64,000 bases of DNA from Tritrichomonas musculus (taxonomy: Eukaryota > Parabasalia > Tritrichomonadida > Tritrichomonadidae). The translations under genes were made by a program, and so were the position numbers. The stretch lies in assembly GCA_039105265.1 (NCBI GenBank), contig JAPFFF010000022.1, forward strand, positions 372,001 through 436,000, given 5' to 3'. The notes below the pieces were generated by a model. It was not told the DNA's origin. It was given only the letters and a program-made list of their open reading frames with translations, and did not search any database. Shown here piece by piece: positions 19,569 to 28,237 of the stretch. The stretch's first letter is position 1. Each line of letters opens with the position of its first letter.

Positions 19569-20621
19569 ATGATAGCGCAAACAAATACACAAGCTGAACC
19601 CTCCTGCCTCGTTCGACACTCGGAGAACGCGAGAGACTTCAATGTTAATGAATATCTTGTTGACCTAATACCTAAACCAATATCTGATGTAAATGGGAAA
19701 GTTGACAAGTATTATGATATTCATGGAAACCCTATTAAGCCTCTTGTGGAAGTTAGTTGTGAGAAGGAATTAAACACAAAGAGAATGATTATGAGGGATT
19801 TGCTATCCAATAACTATAATCCTGATGCCTATGATGTTAAGTTTGAGCACAACAATAAATATATCAAAGACGTTTTCACTATGATTTCAAGTCTTCCAAA
19901 GATAATGCCAATATCACAAACAAAACCATTTGAACCAATATTTAATGAAATAGAAGTATTAAAGACAGATAGTGCAGAACTTAAGAAGTTTCTACGTAAA
20001 ATGAATGTACAGTTTGTTGGTTATTATTGTGACCACAATGCTATGAATGAGAAGTGCGATAAAGTAGTGATGAGTACAAGTGAACTTTTGGAGAGTGAAG
20101 ACTTTGAGAAATATAAAGAGTTTATTGAAAGATACGCTAACTGTATATATGATGTATTCTGTTATTACTGGTATGATATGGAAAACAATAATAATCATGA
20201 GAGCTTAAGAAGTAAGGTTAATGAATTTCATATTGATTACAATACCTTATTGAAGCTTAGATGCTGTATTACGAGGATTAATACTAAAATATTTAATATC
20301 AATTCAAGTTCCAATAAACGTTGCAGTAAGTGTGAGGCCAAACAGAGATTATATGAATATACTTTGCGTGAAGTTCAACGTATGAGAGCTGAACAGGAAG
20401 AAATCGATAGGCAGTTTGATGAGTCTGATTACGATTTAGCCAAGTTTATGCAGAACAATTATCCAAGTATTGATAGATTATTGTTAAAGGATGTTCAGCA
20501 GAGATATGCCAAAGAGTTTGGACAAAAATTAACCTTTGCACAATTAACAGAAAAGATTGAACAGACAGGTAAATGGAAGATAACAAAGGTTCATAACATT
20601 ATGTATGTGAGTAAATTGTAA
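19569..20621 (+). CDS. 350-residue protein with Cys pair and C-terminal winged-helix-like domain
   Basis: No family recognised for the N-terminal two thirds. A KRCSKCEAKQRLYEYTLREVQ motif (about residues 253-275) leads into a helical segment. The C-terminus (LKDVQQRYAKEFGQKLTFAQ) resembles the segment DLKDIKKHLLAETGLKYTIA encoded around 53780 in Polinton 3. That looks like a small DNA-binding winged helix. A broken homologue lies at 26054-27015. The start follows a TTTTTTTAGTTAATTTTTT block. It is enclosed by GGTTAG-type repeats on both sides and may be a replication or transcription factor of the element. Confidence 0.5.
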   Translation: MIAQTNTQAEPSCLVRHSENARDFNVNEYLVDLIPKPISDVNGKVDKYYDIHGNPIKPLVEVSCEKELNTKRMIMRDLLSNNYNPDAYDVKFEHNNKYIKDVFTMISSLPKIMPISQTKPFEPIFNEIEVLKTDSAELKKFLRKMNVQFVGYYCDHNAMNEKCDKVVMSTSELLESEDFEKYKEFIERYANCIYDVFCYYWYDMENNNNHESLRSKVNEFHIDYNTLLKLRCCITRINTKIFNINSSSNKRCSKCEAKQRLYEYTLREVQRMRAEQEEIDRQFDESDYDLAKFMQNNYPSIDRLLLKDVQQRYAKEFGQKLTFAQLTEKIEQTGKWKITKVHNIMYVSKL

Positions 20622-20622
20622 A

Positions 20623-20660
20623 GGTTAGAAAAATAGGGTTAGAACTAACCTGTTAACCCA
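20623..20660. repeat. Third, partial GGTTAG-type repeat copy
   Basis: 38 bases matching the start of the 20718-20774 copy with one change (GATC to GAAC at the centre). It begins directly after the stop of the 350-residue gene. Confidence 0.7.
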
Positions 20661-20717
20661 ATGACCAAAAATACTAAAAATTCATCCTATATTTTTGTTT
20701 ATCAGATGATTGTGAAT

Positions 20718-20774
20718 GGTTAGAAAAATAGGGTTAGATCTAACCTGTTAACCCAAACCAAAAATAAGATGAAG
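20718..20774. repeat. 57-bp inverted repeat, right copy, at the 3' end of the basic protein gene
   Basis: Perfect inverted partner of 19467-19523. For the minus-strand gene that ends at 20786 it lies immediately downstream of the stop, in the same relative orientation as the left copy has to the polymerase. Confidence 0.8.
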
Positions 20775-20785
20775 GTTTTTTGTTT

Positions 20786-21043
20786 TCATGCTTCTTTCTT
20801 CTCAGCAGTAACCATTTGAGCAATTTTCTTCAATTCCTCTAACTCTTGCTTCTTTCTTTGTCTATATTCTTTTTGTTGTTGTCGTCTGGCTTCAAGTCTT
20901 TCTTCAGGGGTATTATATTTACTCTTCCTGCCTCTTTTCGGGGTATCAACTATTTCTTTCAGATTCTCACTTGACTTCGATTTGGACAATTTCTTTATTA
21001 CTTCTGTTTTCTTGAATTGGTTTAGGTCTATTTTACTCGTCAT
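20786..21043 (-). CDS. Small basic bZIP-like protein
   Basis: 85 residues, with a strongly basic core RGRKSKYNTPEERLEARRQQ then KEYRQRKKQELEELKK. The homologue at 37676 has RGRKRKYQSDEERILARRAQ. The arrangement of a basic patch followed by a short amphipathic helix is bZIP-like, but the zipper is only one or two heptads. It is probably a DNA-binding protein of the element. A TTTTTATTTTTATC promoter block lies at 21047-21060, just upstream of the ATG. Confidence 0.5.
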   Translation of the reverse strand: MTSKIDLNQFKKTEVIKKLSKSKSSENLKEIVDTPKRGRKSKYNTPEERLEARRQQQKEYRQRKKQELEELKKIAQMVTAEKKEA

Positions 21044-21072
21044 TTTGATAAAAATAAAAAAACAAATAATAA

Positions 21073-21600
21073 TTACATATTAACTGCATACTTAAGACAC
21101 AGATGATATTTGTTAACTAGTTCATTATATTCTTTGTTATATACTTGTTTGAAATCAGTACATACTTCTCCATTATCATTTACTATCTTAATGGAATCTA
21201 TCTTACGTATTGGATTAGCTTTCCCTGCACAACAACCTACATCCTCATCAAGACTTATTTCTACCACCTCCGCCTTAATAATTGTTTTAATTATATTAGA
21301 TAAGGCAGTAACAGGGACAATTATACAATTCTTTGATATTAAGTTGGATAATAATGCTTTGTCTTGGTCTAACAATATTTTTGCATACGTTTCAAGTATC
21401 ACGTACTTAACATCCTTTGTTTCTTCTTCTTGATTCTCTTCTAATTCAACATTACGAGTGATAACAATTTCTTCTTTTCCATCATCCCTTTTGTTTATAA
21501 TAATATTATTATTTATATTGCTTGTTGACTGTGCTGCTGCTTGAGGTTCTAATGAAACGTTCGCGTTAACTCCAGCATTGTTGGATCTCTTCTTTATCAT
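21073..21600 (-). CDS. Conserved Polinton protein of about 175 residues, function unknown
   Basis: Close homologue of 60931-61461. Shared text includes INKRDDGKE(E/D)IVITR, ILL(D/N)QDKALL(A/S)NLISKN, the CCA motif in (D/I)xxCCAxKxNPIRKI, and VCTDFKQ(V/T)YNKE. It starts with MIKKR(S/T)N(N/T)AG and an Ala/Gln-rich linker. No known domain is recognised. It lies in the small-protein run between polymerase and capsid genes in both elements, so a virion or assembly role is possible. Confidence 0.5.
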   Translation of the reverse strand: MIKKRSNNAGVNANVSLEPQAAAQSTSNINNNIIINKRDDGKEEIVITRNVELEENQEEETKDVKYVILETYAKILLDQDKALLSNLISKNCIIVPVTALSNIIKTIIKAEVVEISLDEDVGCCAGKANPIRKIDSIKIVNDNGEVCTDFKQVYNKEYNELVNKYHLCLKYAVNM

Positions 21601-21628
21601 TTCCTTTCGAAAAAAAGTTGATAATCAA

Positions 21629-22057
21629 TCAGTAATGAATATTAGCTTGCTTAACATTAATTGGTTTAAAGTATCCAATCCTTCCTTTATTTCTTTCATC
21701 CGCTCTACCTTGTATTTCTCCTAATTTCTCAGGTTTCTTTAAGTATGGAGGAAGAATAGGAGCTTTAGGTGCTTTATCTTTCTTCAAATAATACCCTCCA
21801 TCTGTAATACTAACAGGTGGTTCGTGTAATGGTCTTGTTTTATGTTGATTACTCTTTGGTGGTTTGACTGGTTTGTTTTCCATATACTTTGTTGGTGGTC
21901 TATTAATTCTTGGGTTAAACGTAACTGCGTAAGTATTGTCATTAGAAAATATGCCAAAGTGATTAAACTCTATTGTCTTCTCAGTCTTAGTTCCTTCATT
22001 AAGCATTGCCCCTTCTGCTCCAACTGTAGTAGAATTGGGATTTCTGTACTTATTCAT
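21629..22057 (-). CDS. Small conserved virion-type protein (NSVIxGAEGTMYNE family)
   Basis: 142 residues. The N-terminal signature NSTTVGAEGAMLNEGTKT followed by NDNTYAVTFNP is shared with 61495-61890 (NSVIIGAEGTMYNE, NDNTYAITFNP) and, in short form, with 33705-33902 in Polinton 2. It is basic and proline-rich with little hydrophobic core. It is encoded close to the capsid gene in all three elements, which suggests a structural accessory. Function is not known. Confidence 0.5.
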   Translation of the reverse strand: MNKYRNPNSTTVGAEGAMLNEGTKTEKTIEFNHFGIFSNDNTYAVTFNPRINRPPTKYMENKPVKPPKSNQHKTRPLHEPPVSITDGGYYLKKDKAPKAPILPPYLKKPEKLGEIQGRADERNKGRIGYFKPINVKQANIHY

Positions 22058-22095
22058 TTCTTTTTCAAAAAAAATTGGTCAGTCGAGATTCCGAC

Positions 22096-22545
22096 TTACA
22101 GAACTAGCTCTTGATGTTCACCTATAAATAGTTCAGGTGTATTTAATTCATATTTCTTACGTAATTCCTCTAACATTGTTTTAGTCTTTTTAGATGCTAA
22201 TTCTATCGAGTAATTGTAATAACTGTATTCCTCATAATTTTGTTCCTTATTTGAACCATTAACAAAAAACTCTTGCATTTTATAATTAATTTTCCTTCTT
22301 GAGTTAGTATTTAATACTATGTGTTCTATATCATATTCTTTAATTTTGTCCGGATATAGTCTCCAAATGGTCTTATTAGCCTTAATTGATATGTAGATGA
22401 CTTTTGCTAAATATTTATTTTTTGAAAGTTGAATGGGGTATCGATCACATAATATGGCAAAATTACTTTCTTTAAAATCTTCAGGGTTATCAGCGAGGGA
22501 AATAACATTATTGATGTAATCATAAACTTTATATTGGTCTTGCAT
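22096..22545 (-). CDS. Unrecognised protein of 149 residues
   Basis: I place the start at MQDQYKVYDYI (22545), because a T-rich promoter block (TTTTTTTATTT) lies directly upstream and the frame farther up is only promoter sequence in translation. The protein is hydrophilic with many Lys, Tyr and Asn residues. The gene at 60344-60802 occupies the same place in Polinton 3 and has a similar size and make-up, but the match is weak. Confidence 0.4.
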   Translation of the reverse strand: MQDQYKVYDYINNVISLADNPEDFKESNFAILCDRYPIQLSKNKYLAKVIYISIKANKTIWRLYPDKIKEYDIEHIVLNTNSRRKINYKMQEFFVNGSNKEQNYEEYSYYNYSIELASKKTKTMLEELRKKYELNTPELFIGEHQELVL

Positions 22546-22739
22546 TTTGTATGGAAATAAAAAAATTTTAAAAATATTGAGTAATACAAAAATAAAAATG
22601 GATGTCAAAACCGTTTTTTAATTTTTTCGTTTCCAAAAATTTTTTACTAATCTTCCCTACAACTTATTATAATTTCATGCCCAGAGATACGTTCTATCAA
22701 AATTCCGTCCTTTACTCAAATTTGGGAAAATTCGGTTTG

Positions 22740-23160
22740 GAACCATTTTTCTATATCTCAACAACTACAGAGTAACTATTTCTTATATTGTAGTATATTT
22801 CTATTTTATCCCTACAAATGTTATATTTATGATAATATTCATGAAAGGTTCAGGAGTTATCAAGATATGGAAAAGGGTCAAAAATGGAGCTCGAATTCAC
22901 ATCACTTTTCTATATCTCAACAACTACAGGGTAACTATTTTTTATATTCTAGTATGTTTTAATACTTAGGGAATAATTATTATATTAGTGTTAATATTCA
23001 CAATTGGTCAAGTATTTACCAAGATATTTGTAAAACAATTTGTTTACCCCCTATTCAATTTTGTATATTGGAATATGTTAACTACCAACATGAGTCTATA
23101 TTATATTTAAAAAAATATTTCAAAAAGGCTGAGTATTTACCAAGATATTAGTAGATTATT
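22740..23160. repeat. Non-coding array of ATATCTYRRYAACTAC motifs
   Basis: A 50-base stretch at 22746-22796 recurs at 22906-22957 with few changes (TATATCTCAACAACTACAG core). Related motifs on the other strand occur near 22860, 23015 and 23135 (read there as ACCAAGATAT or TCAAGATAT). No gene fits in this 700-base gap. It could be an origin-like or regulatory array, or a decayed gene with repeats. Confidence 0.5.
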
Positions 23161-23309
23161 CTAGTCCATATTGATGTTTGAATGTATGAATATAAAAAGT
23201 AGTTTGTTTATTATTTATATCTCTTGTCATAATACACTTACGCCCACCTTTTAATGTATTTACATGCATTATTCTATATATTTCATTAGTTATCCTTTCA
23301 TACTGATAC

Positions 23310-23594
23310 CTATCGAAGATTTGATAGATGATAATCAGTTCTATCTCTATTAAGATGATCTATCATAGGTAAATTATCAGGATTTGGTATAAACTGATTA
23401 GCTATAAGTCTATGCTTTCTCACCTGTTTATTCCCATTTACACATACACATACATAACCATTACTTTTGTTAGTAAATTCTTTTACTACATAATGGTTGT
23501 CTTTTCTTCTAATAGTAAAAGGATACTGTGATAATATTTCATAGTCCGGGTATTCGTTTAGAGTAACAAAATCTACAACTTTTTCTTGACTCAT
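23310..23594 (-). CDS. HNH endonuclease-like protein, fossil copy
   Basis: 94 residues: EYPDYEILSQYPFTIRRKDN, then the HNH core KHRLIANQFIPNPDN, IDHLNRDRTDYHLSNLR. It matches the 198-residue gene at 37039-37635, and coding-like sequence related to that gene's C-terminus is visible down to about 23150. The copy looks broken. The H-R-L, D-H-x-N and N-L-R positions are those of phage and virus HNH homing-type nucleases. A double TTTTTATTTTTATT block lies upstream. Confidence 0.65.
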   Translation of the reverse strand: MSQEKVVDFVTLNEYPDYEILSQYPFTIRRKDNHYVVKEFTNKSNGYVCVCVNGNKQVRKHRLIANQFIPNPDNLPMIDHLNRDRTDYHLSNLR

Positions 23595-23684
23595 TTTATT
23601 TATGTAACAAGAAAATAATAAAAATAAAAATAGAATGACCTTAATAACTTTTTGAATAAAAATTTTTATTTACTTTTTGCTTGT

Positions 23685-23746
23685 GCCGGCATGAGCCGGT
23701 TCAAACCGGCATGAGGCGGATCAAACCGGTATGTGGCGGTTCAATT
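23685..23746. repeat. Three 20-21 bp GC-rich tandem repeats
   Basis: Units at 23685-23705, 23706-23725 and 23726-23746 share the consensus CCGGCATGAGGCGGTTCAAA. They overlap the 3' end of the minus-strand gene at 23721. They stand out from the AT-rich surroundings, and each unit contains CCGG and GGCGG or GCCGG. Confidence 0.65.
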
Positions 23747-24302
23747 CTTTTCTTCTTTTATAATAAGTTTTTCTTATTCCACCAATTGTTTTTCTTCTTG
23801 CTTTAAAATTTTTTTTGATGTCGATAAGTTTCCCAAAACTTTGAATATTGATATTTGTGTGAAAAAATTGATTGTACAGATTTATGATTTCGTCTGATGG
23901 ATATTCTCTTTTTTCGAGAATTTTTAAAAAGTTTCCGAAATCATCTCGGTCATGGTAACTTTTCCCAAATTCATCTAGTGGGTTTGGAGGTTTTGGATTT
24001 CCATGACGGTTTGGATTTGCTGGATGTTCTTCTAATTGTTTTTCTACAATTTGATTGATTTCTGCATAAAATTCTTCTTCTGTTGGAGACGTGGCAGGAT
24101 TCCTTTGTGGTTCAGTAAAATCACGATCCAATTCCCATTCATCAATTTCATTATTAACAACAAAGTTTTGAAAACTATTATTTAAATTTTGCATATTTGG
24201 TGATAATTGATATTGAGGTGAACCCCCAGTTGAATAGTGAAGAGGCAATTCATTTTCACTTGAAATTACAAAAATAAAAATGGATGTCAAAACTGTTTTC
24301 AT
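23721..24302 (-). CDS. Protein with a C-terminal winged-helix-like, basic domain
   Basis: 193 residues. It starts at an ATG overlapping the capsid stop (ATGA), although a TTTTTATTTTTG block at about 24266-24277 suggests a later start such as MQNLNNSF. The C-terminal 70 residues (YNQFFHTNINIQSFGKLIDI, then KKNFKARRKTIGGIRKTYYK) look like a basic winged helix of the type ending viral D5-like primases. The N-terminal half is acidic and proline-rich. It lies directly downstream of the capsid gene. Function is uncertain. Confidence 0.4.
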   Translation of the reverse strand: MKTVLTSIFIFVISSENELPLHYSTGGSPQYQLSPNMQNLNNSFQNFVVNNEIDEWELDRDFTEPQRNPATSPTEEEFYAEINQIVEKQLEEHPANPNRHGNPKPPNPLDEFGKSYHDRDDFGNFLKILEKREYPSDEIINLYNQFFHTNINIQSFGKLIDIKKNFKARRKTIGGIRKTYYKRRKELNRHIPV

Positions 24303-25879
24303 TCTCTAGAGGTCAAATCATAATTTCCAAGGCGAACTAAAGGTGGCATACCATTTGGCTGAACAAGAATAGATATAGAAGAATCAAATAAGAGGCATAT
24401 TAAAGGTGGTGTTTGAACATCTTTTGCATATGTATTGTCACCTGTTTCTTGTGTTACAATTATTTCAAAATTGATTGGTGACAAAGAGGTTAATCCCTGT
24501 TGATAAGTATTATCTGTTTCAGTTGGGAGAGCAATAAAGAAACTTGTTCGGTCATCAGGATAATTTCCAATAGAGCGTGCGTATGGTTGGTCATTGGTTA
24601 ATGATGCAACAACTTCTTTATTAAATCCACTCTGTCCTCCATTCATGTTCATTGCGTTCTGACAATATTCAAGGAACTCTGGGTATTCAACAGTTGTACC
24701 AAATGGCTTTGCAGGAATGTTTCCATACCCACCACAGTTTAATTGGAATAACTTAAATTGTGGATTCTTAAATACTGTGTGATGGGTATGCTTTTCTGGG
24801 AATAGACAAAATATGGAATCAACAAAACGTGGAGTAATGGTACAGGTGGATTTACAATTCGGATTCTTTAATGGAGCAGTAGTAGTATAGACAGAAAGTG
24901 TTTGGGTTGGAAATGTTAGTGGATGAGTTGGGTCAGCATATCTTTGAACTAGACTGGAATAAATATTATCTTCTATACCAAAACAAGGAATAATAGATGA
25001 ACACTCAGTAACTTTATATTCAGTGACTTGAAATGTTCTGTTGTCAGCTTTAAATGTTTTTTCAGATCCTTGTTTTACTGCATACATAGTAATAGGTTCT
25101 TTTAAAGGTGTAAATTCATTTGTGATGTTATCTAGTGTGTATGTTGAATTAACAACATTATTATGTTCAAAACTTTTTCCTGGACCCATTGGACAACATA
25201 CCATACCTTCACATGAAAAGAATAATCTGAGTTCAATCTTGCCTGCAAATGCTGGAAGGTATTTAATATTTGATAATGGTAAGAACCTTCTTAAATCAAT
25301 CTTTAGGTGAATTTTATATGTTTTGTCTTTCCATCCTTCGGCCCAATCAACAATAAATCCTGTTCTACTGCCTGATCTACCATTCCATATATCTTTATGT
25401 CTAGCCTTTGAATATACATCTGCTCTCTTTGTTGTTTCATTGGCACAACATGCAGTTAGAAATGATTCTTCGCAACCAAAGTTCTGGGTATATATCGTTA
25501 TTCCGTTAGCTACTATTTCATATTTCTCAACAGCATCTCTAGCATCCTTGAAACCAAACCATACTCTATTAAATTGATATTCACCATCAATTGTTGCTTT
25601 AACTTCTTGTTCTGCCATTTCTTTAATCTTTACTTCCATGTCAGCTCTAATAAATCCATTATATATATCTGCTGTATTGTTTGTGTTAGGTGATATAATT
25701 GCACTTGTATATGAGCCTTGAGGTATTGGAGGCGATGGAGAATATGATGTTTGAGGACTAATTGTGTATTGCTTGTTGGTATCAGACAAGGCTATACAAT
25801 TATCAACAATATCAAAATAGCTAGCAATTTGGGTACATGTTTCAGCTGACGTCCTTAGTTCAATTTCTGGATTTAACAT
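24299..25879 (-). CDS. Polinton major capsid protein, copy 1
   Basis: I choose the start MLNPEIE at 25879, which follows a TTATTTTTC block; upstream residues are promoter sequence. It has about 526 residues, the usual size of a double jelly-roll capsid. It aligns over its whole length with 34678-36255 and 61936-63558. Shared blocks include SPSPPIPQGSY, NTADIYNGF, WFGFKDARDAVEKYEIVANG, RRFLPLSNIKYLPAFAGKIE, ITPRFVDSIFCLFPEK and VQPNGMPPLVRLG. It would form the hexon shell of the particle. Confidence 0.8.
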   Translation of the reverse strand: MLNPEIELRTSAETCTQIASYFDIVDNCIALSDTNKQYTISPQTSYSPSPPIPQGSYTSAIISPNTNNTADIYNGFIRADMEVKIKEMAEQEVKATIDGEYQFNRVWFGFKDARDAVEKYEIVANGITIYTQNFGCEESFLTACCANETTKRADVYSKARHKDIWNGRSGSRTGFIVDWAEGWKDKTYKIHLKIDLRRFLPLSNIKYLPAFAGKIELRLFFSCEGMVCCPMGPGKSFEHNNVVNSTYTLDNITNEFTPLKEPITMYAVKQGSEKTFKADNRTFQVTEYKVTECSSIIPCFGIEDNIYSSLVQRYADPTHPLTFPTQTLSVYTTTAPLKNPNCKSTCTITPRFVDSIFCLFPEKHTHHTVFKNPQFKLFQLNCGGYGNIPAKPFGTTVEYPEFLEYCQNAMNMNGGQSGFNKEVVASLTNDQPYARSIGNYPDDRTSFFIALPTETDNTYQQGLTSLSPINFEIIVTQETGDNTYAKDVQTPPLICLLFDSSISILVQPNGMPPLVRLGNYDLTSRE

Positions 25880-25910
25880 ATTTTCTTTTGAGAAAAATAA
25901 TAAAAGCAAA

Positions 25911-26050
25911 TTAAATCATATCAGAGAAAATATTATTTCGTCTTCTGCGAATAAGTTGAGGTGGGATTACTGGTATTGGTTCCTCTTCGGATTCGTCTTC
26001 TATTTGATTTGGTTCTTGGCTCAAGGCGTTTATGTATTGTGGATATCCAT
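25911..26050 (-). pseudogene. C-terminal piece of a minor virion gene
   Basis: The frame ends PQLIRRRRNNIFSDMI, matching the end of the gene at 63599 (ATIPRRRNNIFADMA). The related gene in Polinton 2 is 33952-34632, also directly upstream of the capsid gene. Only the last 45 or so codons remain; the rest is replaced at the junction with another element near 26050. Confidence 0.6.
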
Positions 26051-26053
26051 TTA

Positions 26054-27015
26054 CTATTTATACTTCTTTTGGACATCACTCAATGTAAATCGTTCCATTG
26101 TTGGATAGTCCTTTGTCAAATATGAATCAATATCATATTTGTTCTCAGCTGGTTGTTCTTTGTATTCTTCATCAGCTTTTGTTTGTTCTTTCAAATCATC
26201 TCTCATATCTTGTAGCTCGCGAACACAATACTCATATTTTCGTTTAATGGCTTCACATTTTGAACATGTTTTGACTGATTTTGAATTGCATTCAGCTATC
26301 TTTCCATTCAATTGAATAATGTTATCAATGACGTCTTGAATCAATGACGGGTCGATTCGTAGCAACCAAATCTCATATGTGTCTGGTGGTGTATAACAAC
26401 CACATCTCATCATTTCCTTGTCTTCATCATCTGGAACATAACTCTCAGCATCATCGTTAATGCATATACATCACATGATTGATACACATTTTGATACAAA
26501 TCGTTTGTAAACCCCGTACTCCTCGCTTTTATAGATATCAGTAATGTTTTTATATATCTTATCACACTTTTCATCAATTTCATCGTTGAATGATTACAAT
26601 GATATCCCATGAATTCAAAGTTACATTTTCTGATGAATTTCTTTATCTCAACAGTATCTGAACGTTCTTTCTTTATTTCTTCAAAGACTGGAATTGATGG
26701 CTTTGATGAATGAAGGTCATTAATGGACGGGATGGCTTTGAATGCGTTGAATACATTATCCATTAAATCATTATACAATTGAATCTTCAACACATATTTC
26801 GAGCGATTTCCATTAATCAAATCAAATAGTCGTTCAATGTCTTCTTTTGCAGATTTTGACAAAATATTATTTCTGATTTGTTTATCACTGAGGAACAAAT
26901 TGAGAAGCCTATTAGCTTGTTCAATCATTAATTGATTTGGATTGAATGATTTGATTGTAGAGGATTCAACAACTGAAGAGCTTTCATTGTTTTGATTTGT
27001 TTGACTGACGGTCAT
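26054..27015 (-). pseudogene. Broken homologue of the 350-residue protein
   Basis: It shares the Cys-pair motif (KTCSKCEAIKRKYEYCVREL, compare KRCSKCEAKQRLYEYTLREV at 19569) and IDSYLTKDYPTMERFTLSDVQ near its end. The start MTVSQTNQNNE at 27015 follows a TTTTTATTTTTTAT promoter block. The copy is broken, with about one break plus loss of its 3' end at the element junction. Confidence 0.6.
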
Positions 27016-27150
27016 TTTATAAAAAATAAAAAATAAAATGGAAAAATAAAAAGGGGTCAAAATAAGGATAATATTAACCTTCAATTGAAATCAAAATAAA
27101 AGGCTAAAATGAAGCCCTCAAATGCTGTTCATGAATGAAAATCAATTGGT

Positions 27151-28197
27151 TTACTCTTTGAATACAGCTAATGTTCTTTCATCGATGATGCTTGTGATGA
27201 TACCAACAGTCATGCGTTTTATTTTTGATGTTATCGCTGTCTCACCTGAAAGAACTTTCAGCTTATTGTCTTCATTATCGATAAACACCTCATCCCCGAT
27301 ACCATAACATGATGAATCATTGACTTTCACAAGATAATCGCCATGACTTGAGAATGTTATACATTTATTTTTGTCATCGATTCTGACACATATGCCGACA
27401 TATTCTTTCCATGTTCCTGATGTCTTGACACTACAAATACAATCAGTTGTATCATCAGCTGTTGATGGTTTCCATTCATCACCAACATGTTTGTAAACCT
27501 TTCCTGTCATATACACAGGAGAACCAACAACGAAATCATTAACAGAGTTCATTGATGATTCAATCGGAGAGTAATGTGCGATTGTATTTGAACCATTTGA
27601 TGTTATTTTGCCATTGACATATAAATTAGAATCAATTGTTGTATTTCTTGCAGTACCAAACATTTGAAAAGATTGAAATTTATAACCATCAACATATATA
27701 TCCAAATTCCCACTACCAGTAGCTTTTGAAGATTTATATTCAAAATCAGTATTATATACATCATTATATCCAAAACTAATTGAAGTAATAACATTAGCAT
27801 CAACAGAACTATAAAATTTAGCTATATTACTTGATGGACTAGTTATTTCTAATAAACTATTTTTCTTTATATATTTGTTATCAGATTCACTCTTCAATGC
27901 AAAGTTATCATTCACATATTTCACAGATGAAATCATATCATCATTCACAGGTTGGTTGCTGATTAATGTGATAGATGTATCATAAATATTAGTCAATGTA
28001 TCATCCGCGGCTCTCAATGAAACAATACGTGTAGCTACACGAATATCTATTGATTCGCTTGACTCAATACTTGTTGATTTGTATATGATATTTCCACCCT
28101 TTCGTCCAGAATACGTAAATTCAACTTCTTCATATGATGCATCATCAGCATTTCGTTTGAACTTCACAATAATAGTAGTTATCGTATGACGATCCAT
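27151..28197 (-). CDS. Fibre-like protein segment (348 residues)
   Basis: It has a central KYVNDNFALKSESDNKYIKKN stretch like the K-(S/T)-E-N-D linkers of the fibre genes, beta-rich parts, and a C-terminus with repeated V-Y-x-T-G-K-V-Y-K-H-V-G-D-E-W pieces. There is no connector block and no coiled coil longer than four heptads. I infer a fibre tip or short fibre. The frame may be only part of a gene, because coding-like text with heptads continues upstream to about 28385. Confidence 0.4.
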   Translation of the reverse strand: MDRHTITTIIVKFKRNADDASYEEVEFTYSGRKGGNIIYKSTSIESSESIDIRVATRIVSLRAADDTLTNIYDTSITLISNQPVNDDMISSVKYVNDNFALKSESDNKYIKKNSLLEITSPSSNIAKFYSSVDANVITSISFGYNDVYNTDFEYKSSKATGSGNLDIYVDGYKFQSFQMFGTARNTTIDSNLYVNGKITSNGSNTIAHYSPIESSMNSVNDFVVGSPVYMTGKVYKHVGDEWKPSTADDTTDCICSVKTSGTWKEYVGICVRIDDKNKCITFSSHGDYLVKVNDSSCYGIGDEVFIDNEDNKLKVLSGETAITSKIKRMTVGIITSIIDERTLAVFKE

Positions 28198-28237
28198 GCC
28201 CTAAGATATTTTTGCATTGATTTTCGATATCTTGTTT

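Larger units (their letters stand above)
3986..26050. mobile_element. Polinton 1 (Maverick), broken, right end lost
   Basis: About 22 kb from the terminus at 3986 to a junction near 26050, where its last gene is replaced by sequence from another copy. Order from the left: fibres (-), jelly-roll-like (+), GIY-YIG-like (-), polymerase B (+), 350-residue protein (+), basic protein (-), three small proteins (-), HNH (-), winged-helix-like (-), major capsid (-), tail of a minor virion gene (-). Integrase and packaging ATPase are absent, expected beyond the lost right end. A MULE-like insertion splits the fibre region. Several genes still have long frames, so the copy is young, with a handful of breaks. 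Confidence 0.75.

Noticed and set aside
19490-20770. Telomeric repeats (GGTTAG)
   Set aside because: GGTTAG occurs only singly within palindromes, not in tandem, and always beside stop codons.
22546-22608. Longer N-terminus for the gene ending at 22096
   Set aside because: The extra residues are the translation of the T-rich promoter block; the same applies to the upstream extensions at 25880-25909, 27016-27084 and 60803-60844.
23685-23746. CRISPR-like array
   Set aside because: Only three adjoining units with no spacers, in a eukaryotic setting.
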